From the NCBI RefSeq assembly GCF_020164455.1, contig NZ_JAIQWW010000008.1, positions 124,001-188,000 on the forward strand: a DNA stretch of 64,000 nucleotides. Direction: 5' to 3'. The translations under genes were made by a program, and so were the position numbers. Source of the DNA: Phyllobacterium chamaecytisi (GTDB lineage: Bacteria > Pseudomonadota > Alphaproteobacteria > Rhizobiales > Rhizobiaceae). The stretch's first letter is position 1. Each line of letters opens with the position of its first letter. The notes below the pieces were generated by a model. That model saw nothing but the letters and a program-made list of their open reading frames with translations. It searched no databases and was not told the origin of the DNA. Shown in pieces: positions 1 through 8,481 of the stretch.

Positions 1-2
1 AA

Positions 3-164
3 GATTTTAAACACCAAGAGCCTTCAATTGGCCCGGAATGGGCCGGTCCTATCGCGCCTGCCTATTTTAACGGCCGAAAGGTGCCAATTTATAGCGGTTC
101 TGACGAGATTCAAAAGAACATCATCGCCAAGGTGGTCCTGGGACTTTCATCAAAGAGTGCATGA
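3..164 (+). CDS. Acyl-CoA dehydrogenase large subunit, C-terminal end (cut by window)
   Basis: Reading the third frame from the window edge gives about 53 codons without a stop, ending in TGA at 162-164. The sequence includes IYSGSDEIQKNIIAKVVLGL, the C-terminal signature of acyl-CoA dehydrogenases, where the GS.EIQ.NIIA helix lies near the FAD site. The preceding WAGPIAP.YFN..K stretch resembles the large subunit of two-subunit pimeloyl-CoA-type dehydrogenases. The next gene, 66 bp downstream on the same strand, matches the small subunit of that type, so the two probably form a heteromeric flavoenzyme. The 5' part lies outside the window. Confidence 0.85.
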   Translation, partial: DFKHQEPSIGPEWAGPIAPAYFNGRKVPIYSGSDEIQKNIIAKVVLGLSSKSA

Positions 165-230
165 TACGGGTCGAGCTAGGTCCACCGGTGAAAGGGTCCG
201 TCGAGGCCCACTTTGAGGAGATGCGTTTAA

Positions 231-1400
231 ATGGATCTTAATCTTTCCGAAGAGCAGCGTCTCTTCAAAGACGGCATCGAGCGACTGCTCGGTGATAACT
301 ATAGCTTCGCTGACCGCCGTAAGTACTTGGGTGACAAGCATGGATTTAGTGAATCAATGTGGCAACGCTATGCAGAAGTTGGGATTCTTGGACTGCCGTT
401 TTCCGAAACTGAGGGTGGTTTCGGCGGCGGTGCGGTAGAGACAATGATTGTCATGGAATCTTTCGGCAAGGCTCTGATCCTCGAGCCCTATTTTGCGACC
501 GTGGTGCTGGCAGGCGGCGTCCTGCGTTATGGCGCGAGCGACGCGCAAAAGGCTAAATTCATTCCAGCTATCACGGAAGGGAACGTCAAGCTTGCATTTG
601 CCTATGCCGAACCGCAGTCGCGCTACGATCTTTTTGACGTCGAAACACTTGCCAGGGAGGACGCCGGCGGGTGGGTGCTGAATGGCACCAAAAGCCTCGT
701 CCTGCACGGTGAGGCGGCTGACAAGATCATAGTGTCGGCACGAACTGCCGGAGATCCGCGGGACAAGGATGGAATAGGCCTCTTCCTGGTGGACGGCAAT
801 GCGCCGGGCCTCAGGCGCCGTGGCTATCCGACACAAGACGCCTTGCGCGCGGCCGACATCACCCTTGAGAATGTCCGCGTAAACGCAGCTGGCGTCATTG
901 GCGATGCGGCAGGGGCATTTCCCATAATTTCGCGCGTCGCGGACGAGGCTAGCGCAGCCTTGTGCGCAGAGGCAGTTGGTTGCTTGGCTGAGATGCTGGC
1001 GACTACACTTGACTATCTGAAAATGCGCAAACAGTTCGGCACGCCCATCGGGACCTTCCAGGTACTGCAGCACCGCGCGGCCGACATGTTCATCGAACTG
1101 GAGCAGTCCCGTTCCATAACCTTGTACGCCACCATGATGGCCGGCGAAGACGATTCACGCATCCGTGAGCGGGCAATTTCGGCAGCCAAGGCCCAGATCG
1201 GTCAATCCGTAAAGACGCTCGGCCGGCAGGCCATCCAGCTACACGGTGGAATTGGCATGACAATGGAATATGCGATAGGGCATTACTTCAAGCACATTAC
1301 CATGATCGATACGTTGTTCGGCGACGTTGACTATCATCTCTCCCGGCTGGCCGCGCTTGGTGGGCTGTTCGGGGAGGAAGCAATCGAACAAGCAAACTGA
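231..1400 (+). CDS. Acyl-CoA dehydrogenase, pimeloyl-CoA dehydrogenase small-subunit type
   Basis: This 389-residue protein has the usual length for the family. Its N-terminus (LSEEQRLFKDGIERLL), the GFGGG.VETMIVME stretch near residues 60-75 and the C-terminal QLHGGIGMT.EY motif near residue 345 all fit the small subunit of pimeloyl-CoA-type dehydrogenases. The motif is the conserved FAD/substrate region. A GAGGAG ribosome site lies about 11 bases before the ATG. It probably introduces an alpha,beta double bond in a CoA ester with FAD as acceptor, passing electrons to ETF. It sits between the partner subunit and an acyl-CoA synthetase, so a shared operon is likely. The real substrate cannot be read from sequence. 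Confidence 0.88.
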   Translation: MDLNLSEEQRLFKDGIERLLGDNYSFADRRKYLGDKHGFSESMWQRYAEVGILGLPFSETEGGFGGGAVETMIVMESFGKALILEPYFATVVLAGGVLRYGASDAQKAKFIPAITEGNVKLAFAYAEPQSRYDLFDVETLAREDAGGWVLNGTKSLVLHGEAADKIIVSARTAGDPRDKDGIGLFLVDGNAPGLRRRGYPTQDALRAADITLENVRVNAAGVIGDAAGAFPIISRVADEASAALCAEAVGCLAEMLATTLDYLKMRKQFGTPIGTFQVLQHRAADMFIELEQSRSITLYATMMAGEDDSRIRERAISAAKAQIGQSVKTLGRQAIQLHGGIGMTMEYAIGHYFKHITMIDTLFGDVDYHLSRLAALGGLFGEEAIEQAN

Positions 1401-1443
1401 AGCGGCTGACGGAATTGGGCGCAAGAATGAAAGGTCCATAAGA

Positions 1444-3675
1444 ATGCTATCTGGGGATTTGCTGCGGGCAACACACAATCCCGCCAGCCAGAACATCATT
1501 GCGCCTGGGGGATCGGAGAGGCTCAACTGGCTTTTCCGTCCTGAATCCATTGCGATCGTGGGAGCATCCCAAAAAGGCGGTTTCGCCACAGAGCTTCTAG
1601 CGAACATCGTCAAATGGGACTTCCAGGGGAAGGTCGTTGCGGTAAACCCGCGTTACGAGGAGATTGGTGGAGTACCTTGCTTCGCGAGTCTGTCCAGCAT
1701 ACCCCATCCGGTTGACCTCGCCATAATTGTCGTTCCTAGCAAAGCCATCCCGCAAGTTCTCGAAGACTGCGAAAAAGCCGGTGTGCGCGCGATCCAGATT
1801 ATCTCAAGTGGTTTCGCCGAGCAGGCCGGAGAAGGCGAAGAGAAGCAGCGTTGGCTTGTCAAATGGGCTCAGCGTACAGGTATCCCGGTCGTCGGCCCGA
1901 ACTGTTTCGGTCTAATGAATGCGGCCAATCGGCTCATGGCGGTACCTTTGGACTTCCACAACATGAAAGCCGGCGGCATCAGCGCGATACTGCAGAGCGG
2001 GACCCTTGTATACAGCTTGATTGTTCCTCTATTGTCCCGCGGGATGGGTATCGGTCGCGTGGCGACCATCGGCAACGAAGCCTGCGTCGATTTGGCGGAT
2101 TTTATCGACTACTTCGTCGACGACGATGAGACGCGAGTCATCACTTGCTACTGCGAGCAGATCAAGCGTCCCTTGGCTTTTATCAGGGCATGCGAACGAG
2201 CGGCCGACAAAGGCAAGCCCATTGTCATGATCAAAGTTGGTCGTTCAGAGGCTGCGCGCAGCGCGGCTCTGGCGCACACTGGAGCGATGGTTGGGTCCGA
2301 TGTCGCTATCGATGCCGCACTTAAGAAACTGGGAGTCATTCGGGTCGATACGATCGATGATCTCATCGAAACCACCGCCGCCTTGTCATCTATGAAGCGA
2401 CCGAGGGGCCGACGCATAGCGGTGGCATCCTTCTCCGGCAGCGCGGTCAGTCTACTGTCTGACTATGCTGCCTCCAATGGCATCAATTTCCCACCGTTGC
2501 CCGCGGACGTGAAGGCAAGGCTGAAGAAAGTCTTTCCCGAATTTGGCAGTTTGAGCAACCCACTCGATCTCACCGCCCAAGGCGATTATGACACGCGTAT
2601 AATCGATGAGTCCCTCGACGCTCTAGCGACATGCGGTGCCTACGATGTCGTTGTGTGGGCGCGCGGATTTCCCTCATCCCTCGACATGCGGTCGGCTGTC
2701 GGCAAGGCACTAACGCGTGCGGGCGCCAGCGCCCCGGATGTTGTTTTTTCCGTGCTCAGTCTTGCGGGCGGTCACTTTCATGCCTCGCTTGACCCAAAAA
2801 GTGTGCTTGTTGAGCCAAGGGCCGACATCGACGGTATGCCCTTTCTGCAAGGGATGGAAACCGGCTTCAAAGGCTTGACTTCACTGATTAACTATTCGGA
2901 ATTCTTACGCAGCCGGAAGCCCGACCGAAAATTGTCCGAACAATACGGGCTTCGCAGCGATCGTTTCCAGGATGCTATGACCATCATCAAGGAGGCGAAG
3001 GGCGAACTCCTGACCGAGCGCGAGGGCAAGCGTTTGCTGGCGCTCTATGATATCCCTGTCACCCGCGAAGCGCTGGCTACGAGCGCCGGTGAGGCGGCGC
3101 GCTTCGCAGAGGCTCTCACCCTTCCAGTGGCGATGAAGATCGAAGCCACAGAAATCGTGCATAAGACGGATGTGGGCGGTGTTGTGCTCAACATCCCCAC
3201 TCCCGACGAAGCTGCGGTGACATTCGAGACGATCGTAGCGTCCGTAAAGTCACATCACCCACGGGCCGAAATTGGCGGTGTTCTGGTGCAACAAATGGTG
3301 GACCCGGGTGTGGAAGTGATAGTCGGCGCTAATTTCGACCCTCAATTTGGCCCGGTTATCGCTTTTGGCCTTGGCGGCATCTGGGTTGAATCGCTCAAGG
3401 ATGTCCGCATCATCCTGCCGCCCTTTGACGCGAATGACGTGCTCGGCGAGATCAAAAAGTTGCGGGCAGCGAGTGTCCTGCAAGGCGCCCGCGGGGGAGG
3501 TGAACTGGATTTGAAGGGCCTTGCGGATTGTATCGTCAACTTTGGCCGCTTGTGCTCCGACCTTGCCGGGGAGGTTGCCGAAATCGACGTAAATCCGATC
3601 ATCCTTTCCGCTTCCGGTACGGGACTGACTGCGGTCGACTGTCTCATCAGGAAAAAGACTTCCAAACCAGTTTAA
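1444..3675 (+). CDS. ADP-forming acyl-CoA synthetase (acetate-CoA ligase family)
   Basis: A 743-residue single-chain NDP-forming acyl-CoA synthetase. Order of parts: a CoA-binding Rossmann domain starting FRPESIAIVGAS near residue 30, succinyl-CoA-synthetase-like domains carrying the phosphohistidine region (LAHTGAMVGSD, His278), and a C-terminal ATP-grasp domain from about residue 510 (DIPVTREALA, then KTDVGGV). The open frame extends upstream to 1327, inside the previous gene, but ATG 1444 gives a start immediately before the conserved domain and avoids that overlap. The enzyme would activate a free acid to its CoA ester with ATP and CoA. Its position right after the acyl-CoA dehydrogenase pair suggests it feeds that enzyme. 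Substrate unknown. Confidence 0.87.
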   Translation: MLSGDLLRATHNPASQNIIAPGGSERLNWLFRPESIAIVGASQKGGFATELLANIVKWDFQGKVVAVNPRYEEIGGVPCFASLSSIPHPVDLAIIVVPSKAIPQVLEDCEKAGVRAIQIISSGFAEQAGEGEEKQRWLVKWAQRTGIPVVGPNCFGLMNAANRLMAVPLDFHNMKAGGISAILQSGTLVYSLIVPLLSRGMGIGRVATIGNEACVDLADFIDYFVDDDETRVITCYCEQIKRPLAFIRACERAADKGKPIVMIKVGRSEAARSAALAHTGAMVGSDVAIDAALKKLGVIRVDTIDDLIETTAALSSMKRPRGRRIAVASFSGSAVSLLSDYAASNGINFPPLPADVKARLKKVFPEFGSLSNPLDLTAQGDYDTRIIDESLDALATCGAYDVVVWARGFPSSLDMRSAVGKALTRAGASAPDVVFSVLSLAGGHFHASLDPKSVLVEPRADIDGMPFLQGMETGFKGLTSLINYSEFLRSRKPDRKLSEQYGLRSDRFQDAMTIIKEAKGELLTEREGKRLLALYDIPVTREALATSAGEAARFAEALTLPVAMKIEATEIVHKTDVGGVVLNIPTPDEAAVTFETIVASVKSHHPRAEIGGVLVQQMVDPGVEVIVGANFDPQFGPVIAFGLGGIWVESLKDVRIILPPFDANDVLGEIKKLRAASVLQGARGGGELDLKGLADCIVNFGRLCSDLAGEVAEIDVNPIILSASGTGLTAVDCLIRKKTSKPV

Positions 3676-3774
3676 TGTTGTCGACAGCGGCCGTCTCTGT
3701 GCGGCTTGTCGAAAAAAGTCCAGCGCTGAGTAACATGCCCCTGCTGTGACCGGCATCAAATATAGGAGAAACGA

Positions 3775-4548
3775 GTGTCAAAAGCACTTTTCGTAAAAGC
3801 TGAGGATATGTTTTTCACTCAGGTGCATTCAGATGCCGGAGGTTACGCGTCGAATTGCGAAGTCGTAGGTCCGGCACTCAGCACCACCATGAATGCTGGG
3901 GTTGCCATATATGACGGCTGTTCGATTGAGCGCAAAACGAATTATGACGAAACCGCAGTGGTGCTCGATGGCACCTTGCGGATACTTACTGGAGAATCTT
4001 ATAACCGGGTGATTGAAGCGAAATTCGGCGACGTTATCTGGCTTACCAAGGGTACCATACTAAAGTACGAAGGAGACAAAGCAAAAGTCTTCTACGCGCG
4101 CAGTCCTGTCGATTGGCAGACGCGGACTGAGTCCGGCGAGGGCTTCACGCCATTGAATGACATATATCATTTTAGAAGCACTGACATGATATATGCGCAG
4201 ATGCAGATATATTCCGGAGGTTACGCCTCCACCTGCAGCCTCGTAACTCCAGAAATCAGCAAGACGCTTGGCGCCACCATGGCGACATTTAATGGAAGCT
4301 CGGTTGATTGGACGACGGAATACGATCAGATCTCGATCGCCATGGGTGGAGTTATGCGCATCCGAACCGGCGAAAAGTATGACTATGCCATCGAGGCGAA
4401 GCTTGGTGACGTCGTCTGGCTGCCAAAAGGGACACCCCTGAAGTATGAGGGCGACAGGGGAATTATGTTTTTTGTGCCCTATCCGGTTGACTGGAGGCTG
4501 CGTGGGCAGCCGGTTCGTCCAAAGCCATGGCCTGCATTCGTTCGATAA
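3775..4548 (+). CDS. Tandem cupin protein, EutQ-like
   Basis: This 257-residue protein consists of two similar halves (roughly residues 5-125 and 130-250). Each half has a GGYAS..C motif near its start, then Y(D)..(A/S).(V/M).G..RI.TGE.Y...IEAK.GDV.WL.KGT.LKYEGD and a closing PVDW. The fold is the small beta-barrel cupin seen in EutQ-like proteins. No catalytic residues can be assigned with confidence. Translation starts at GTG 3775 after GGAGAAACGA. It follows the synthetase and precedes the enoyl-CoA hydratase on the same strand. It may bind a small metabolite or act as an accessory enzyme. An internal duplication of one cupin is the simplest origin. Confidence 0.75.
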   Translation: MSKALFVKAEDMFFTQVHSDAGGYASNCEVVGPALSTTMNAGVAIYDGCSIERKTNYDETAVVLDGTLRILTGESYNRVIEAKFGDVIWLTKGTILKYEGDKAKVFYARSPVDWQTRTESGEGFTPLNDIYHFRSTDMIYAQMQIYSGGYASTCSLVTPEISKTLGATMATFNGSSVDWTTEYDQISIAMGGVMRIRTGEKYDYAIEAKLGDVVWLPKGTPLKYEGDRGIMFFVPYPVDWRLRGQPVRPKPWPAFVR

Positions 4549-4649
4549 AGAGTTGCCGGTTCAGGCTAAAATGCCTTGTAAAATAGTGCCGGGGAGGGTG
4601 TTCGCGCATTCCATGTATGTTCCCCGCAACGATACTGGAGTTATGCAAA

Positions 4650-5474
4650 ATGACGGCGCGGCAAAGAGAGAAGATCGATACTGGGACCGATGAGCTGCTC
4701 GCGGAACGCTGCGACGGCGTTGCAGTGGTCACGCTCAATCGCCCCGCGGCCCGCAATGCCCTTTCTGGGCGCATGAGCAAGGCGCTGGGTGAGTTGATCG
4801 GCCGCGTCAATGAAGATCCGGACATACGCTCCATGCTGCTCACCGGCGCTGGAATTGCTTTCTGCGCTGGCGGCGATGTAAAGGGCATGGACCAGAATGC
4901 AACTGATGCAACTTTCCAACAGCGCGTATCAGATCTTTGCGACAAACAGGGGGCGGTCTGGGGTGCGTTGGTCGGGCTCAGAAAGCCAACGGTAGCCGCC
5001 ATTCCAGGTCCCGCAGCAGGCGCTGGCCTAGCTCTCGCGCTTGCGTGCGACATCCGAATAGCGGCACAATCGGCTTTTCTGACAACGGCATATGCACGCG
5101 TCGCCTTGTCAGGAGATTGCGGCATAGCCTGGCTGCTGACGCGCCTCGTCGGATTCTCGCGAGCGCGGGAATTGATGTTTCTGGCCGAACGCGTTGATGC
5201 CGGTCGGGCAGAGGTGCTGGGGCTCGTCAACCGCGTGGTGCCAGATTCTGAATTGCAAGAAACGGCTTTCTTGCTTGCAGCATCGCTTGCCGCCGGCCCC
5301 ACGTTCGCGTTTGGCTGCATGAAGAATAATCTTGACCAGGCCGTCACATCCGGGTTTTTGGAGTCGATGGACTATGAAGCCGAGAATCTGGTTAGAACGG
5401 AACTCACCAACGACCACAAAGAGGGCGTGCGCGCGTTCTCCGAGAAGCGTAAGCCGGCTTTTCAGGGACATTGA
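4650..5474 (+). CDS. Enoyl-CoA hydratase/isomerase (crotonase family)
   Basis: A crotonase-fold protein of 274 residues from ATG 4650, chosen because GGAG lies 9-10 bases upstream; the frame stays open to 4617. Typical motifs are NRPAARNALS near residue 30, the oxyanion-hole segment G.AFCAGGDVKGM near residue 70 and the second oxyanion segment PGPAAGAGLALALACDIRIA near residue 120. The C-terminus (AFSEKRKPAF.G) is also family-typical. It likely hydrates or isomerises an unsaturated CoA ester made by the upstream acyl-CoA dehydrogenase. Crotonobetainyl-CoA hydratase is one possibility given the carnitine-type genes further on, but nothing in the sequence proves the substrate. Confidence 0.88.
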   Translation: MTARQREKIDTGTDELLAERCDGVAVVTLNRPAARNALSGRMSKALGELIGRVNEDPDIRSMLLTGAGIAFCAGGDVKGMDQNATDATFQQRVSDLCDKQGAVWGALVGLRKPTVAAIPGPAAGAGLALALACDIRIAAQSAFLTTAYARVALSGDCGIAWLLTRLVGFSRARELMFLAERVDAGRAEVLGLVNRVVPDSELQETAFLLAASLAAGPTFAFGCMKNNLDQAVTSGFLESMDYEAENLVRTELTNDHKEGVRAFSEKRKPAFQGH

Positions 5475-5594
5475 CGGTATCTCGAAGCGGTGGCCGGACA
5501 ACGCACAACCTCGTCCACGTTGCTTCCTTCATGGTACGCTGACACCTGCATCGATTTGATTGTGTTGCCGCGAATATCGGAGTCGCTGCGGACA

Positions 5595-6449
5595 TCAGCG
5601 GAGCACCGTCAAGCCGTTCTTGACCACTGTGACGTCGCGGGCCTTCACCTTGGCTTCGAAGGAGATCTCGTTGCCATCCTTCCACATCTCCAGCGTTATG
5701 ACGTCTCCGGGGTACACCGGTGCGGAAAACCGCGCCGCATGCCGCAGGAAGGAACTCGGATCGTAACCGGCGTATGTCTGCAAAATACCTCGGCAGGTAA
5801 TTCCATAAGTGCACATGCCGTGGAGGATCGGCCTCGCAAATCCCAAGCTCTTCGCGTACTCCGGATCTGAATGCAGCGGGTGGCGATCACCACACAGCCG
5901 ATAGATCAGGCCTTGATCGGCGCGCGTGCTGATTTCGAGGACGGTATCGGGCATGCGGGGCGGCATTTGATGTGGCTTGGGCTGGTTATTCGGCCCGCCA
6001 AAACCACCGTCATCTGCAGCAAAGAAAGAAGTAATCAGCGTGGCCAGCGGTTCGCCGCCGCTGTTTTTCAGCTCGCTCTGAAAGCGGATGACTGCGCCCT
6101 TGTCTCGACCTTTGTCGTAGACGCCGACCACCGAAGAGTCAGAAACAATATCAGCGGCGGCAGGAAACGGGTTGTGAAAAGTTATGTCCCGCTCGCCATC
6201 AAAAGCAATCGAGTCGAGATCGAGCTTTCCCGGTTCAGCGAATCCAGCAGCCACGGAGGCAAACGTTGGCACAACTTGGAGAGGCCGCGACTGGGCTGCG
6301 GCCTCATTGACAAAGGCGAGTTCTTTCTCGTTCGTTGGATCGGCGCCCATGCCAATGGCAAGGGCATAGAGGATGACATCGCGATCTCCATAGCTGTGTC
6401 TCTGGCCAACAGTCTTCAGGGCCATGAGCCGATCATAATCAATAGGCAA
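5595..6449 (-). CDS. MaoC-like (hot-dog) 2-enoyl-CoA hydratase
   Basis: A 284-residue two-hot-dog protein of the hydratase-2 family. The N-terminal half is FAS1-type and non-catalytic. The C-terminal half carries the hydratase 2 motif around YRLCGDRHPLHSDPEYAK, with the catalytic Asp/His pair, and ends LHGMCTYGI. I place the start at TTG 6449 because AAGGAG stands 8 bases before it and the protein then starts at the conserved PIDYDRLMALK. The open frame continues to another TTG at 6482. It converges with the crotonase gene, leaving 120 bp between the stops. It would add water to a trans-2-enoyl-CoA with R stereochemistry. Confidence 0.85.
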   Translation of the reverse strand: MPIDYDRLMALKTVGQRHSYGDRDVILYALAIGMGADPTNEKELAFVNEAAAQSRPLQVVPTFASVAAGFAEPGKLDLDSIAFDGERDITFHNPFPAAADIVSDSSVVGVYDKGRDKGAVIRFQSELKNSGGEPLATLITSFFAADDGGFGGPNNQPKPHQMPPRMPDTVLEISTRADQGLIYRLCGDRHPLHSDPEYAKSLGFARPILHGMCTYGITCRGILQTYAGYDPSSFLRHAARFSAPVYPGDVITLEMWKDGNEISFEAKVKARDVTVVKNGLTVLR

Positions 6450-7095
6450 TTGTGGATTCTCCTTGCGCCCATGCCTAGCCAAGTTGGACGATTTGCATTC
6501 GCGACCAAGATTGAGGTGGAAAGGCCGCTATGAAGCTTCTGTCCTAGTTATCAAGCCTGCTGAAATTCTGTCATTTTGCCATACCATGAGTCAGAATACC
6601 CCCGGCTCGAATGTCCAGATAACTGTTTAATTGCCTTTAGCGCCGATTGTCGTCATTCTTCGCTGCAAATCGCGTCGTTTCTCTAAAGTACTGCAGACCG
6701 CCTTATGTTCTCCGCTGCGACAATCAGCAGGTTAATAGAGCAGCCAGGGCCCCGACAGGGCCGCCAGAACACGCGGCCGATATCTTTTGGATTGTCACCT
6801 TTTGTCCTTTACTATGATGCAAGAGGATCAGGGTCTACCATCCTACGATCTTGGGGTTCCCCTCGAGCGAGAATGTCGGGCGAGCTGCGAACTGCTGGCC
6901 GGGGACACTTGACCATGTGAGTCAGCGTGTCGTTCTATGGCGGACGGTGCGGTCCTCGTACTGACGTTTGGCGCCCTGCCGTGTCAGCATCGCGAAGTAC
7001 TGCAGCGGGACTATACTCAGGTTTTACAGCTGTCCATTTTATTGCCGCTGGTAGAAGAGCGAATTAAAGACGCCTCCCTCTTGGCGGACTTCCGT
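6450..7095. other. Intergenic, no recognisable gene
   Basis: About 650 bp between the MaoC-type gene and the broken EamA transporter. It is richer in A and T than the flanking genes. Only short unconvincing frames are present, and I found no transposase motif, RNA gene or clear terminator. The word AAGTACTGCAG occurs twice (near 6687 and 6996), which may be chance or a small scar. Confidence 0.5.
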
Positions 7096-7948
7096 TCACG
7101 ATGAAGCGTATACTGCGCCCGTAGCAATCACAATTCCAGTGCCAAACAACGTGCCTAGATCTGGCGTATCGCCGAATAAAAGGTAACCAAGTGCAATGGC
7201 CCATAGCATAGCCGTATAACGGAAAGGGGCGATAAATGAGATATCGCCATATCGGAAGGCGTCGATGATACAGTGATAAGCAAAGACCAGGAGCACCGCG
7301 GCGACGGCAAGCGATCCTACGCTGCCGACGGTCATCGCAGACCACCCCCCCCAGCAGTCCCACCAAAACGACACCTATGAGAGTGACAGCAAAAGCGGTG
7401 AGCAACGCCACGAGCAGAGACGGTACCTCTTGTTCGATCTGTTTGGTGGCAAGGTCACGGACAGTAGCCAAACAGGCAGCAGCCAATACAAAAAGGGAGG
7501 CGGAACTGAACCCTTCGATGCCCGGTCTAGTAATGATGAGAACACCCAGGAATCCCACGACGACCGCAGTCCACCGACCCAGACCAACGGGCTCGTCGAG
7601 AAAAATCGTGGCCGGAATAGTGGCGATCAATGGCGTTGCCAGCATTATGGCCCAGGCATGGGCAAGCGGCAGATGGATAAGAGCAAACAAATACAAAGTA
7701 GTGGATACTGCTTCAGCCGCCACCCGCAGCATTACGTGAGGACTCAGCACACGACGCAATTGACTCAACGTACCGAGGCGCCACGCGAGAAACATAATCA
7801 AGAGCGTCGCAAAGACGCCGCGGACGATCATTACCTGTCCCAAGTTAATTGGGCCGATAACCAATTTCGTAAAGGCGTCAACTCCAGCAAATGCAGCCGT
7901 GCCGCCGATCATCATTAACGCGCCGCGCAGATTATGTGAGGTTACCAA
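7096..7948 (-). pseudogene. EamA/DMT-family transporter, one frameshift in a poly-G run
   Basis: The first 200 or so residues from ATG 7948 read as a drug/metabolite transporter with repeated membrane helices and the EamA block FLDEPVGLGRW.AVVVGFLGVL. At a run of eight C on the plus strand (7345-7352, G on the coding strand) the frame is lost. The missing last third, with helices and the closing YLLFGDTPDLGTLFGTGIVI, continues in the next frame to the stop at 7096. Removing one G restores a protein of about 283 residues, the normal family length. This could be a true inactivation, a slippage-prone phase-variable tract or a sequencing error. Everything else in the gene looks well preserved. 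Confidence 0.82.
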
Positions 7949-8481
7949 AAAGGCACTCCAGTCTTTTACATCGCACGGCGTTGATGGATGAAATGATCTG
8001 AGCAGGGGCGATAGCGCAGCTTCAACCGTTTGCAGATTGTGGTTTCGAGTTTAGTCACGCCCGGCGATCAATTTTGCCAAAACGCAAGATACTAAGGTTG
8101 GAATCCTGCGCAAACGTCGCCATTTTGCTATAATTTGTGCGCGGTGTCGGGCGAAATGAAAAACTGCCCCCTGTTGACTCGTCAAAGAATGTTACCCAAC
8201 GATTTGGCGGATGTTAGCACCGGGGAGATCGTCATCGATGATCTCAATAGCCGCCTCCTTATGCCAGGCTTTCACGCTATTTGCACCGTCCGCAGGCTTT
8301 TGTTCGTGAACGGTGTCTGGTAGAAGTTCATCAGCCGCTGCAGCAAGAGGGCTGCTGCGTAGCGAGACAAATCGTCCGCTCAGCTGCTGTCAGCGTGCGC
8401 TCTCCCGGTCCTGCCGTAAAAGCGTTCATGATCAGACGGAATCTTTACCCCAGGTTTGTTTCGCTCCCGTTATCTTTCTGG
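7949..8481. other. Intergenic, nothing recognised
   Basis: About 530 bp between the minus-strand transporter and the 3' end of the minus-strand CoA-transferase pseudogene. Only short overlapping frames occur, with no family motif that I recognise. Confidence 0.45.

Noticed and set aside
354-1073. 239-codon minus-strand frame
   Set aside because: Lies opposite the acyl-CoA dehydrogenase gene, has no ribosome site and no domain; a shadow frame.
4463-5347. 294-codon minus-strand frame
   Set aside because: Opposite the enoyl-CoA hydratase gene; serine-, arginine- and proline-rich as expected for an antisense frame.
5871-6533. 220-codon plus-strand frame
   Set aside because: Antisense to the MaoC-type gene, which has clear motifs and a good ribosome site.
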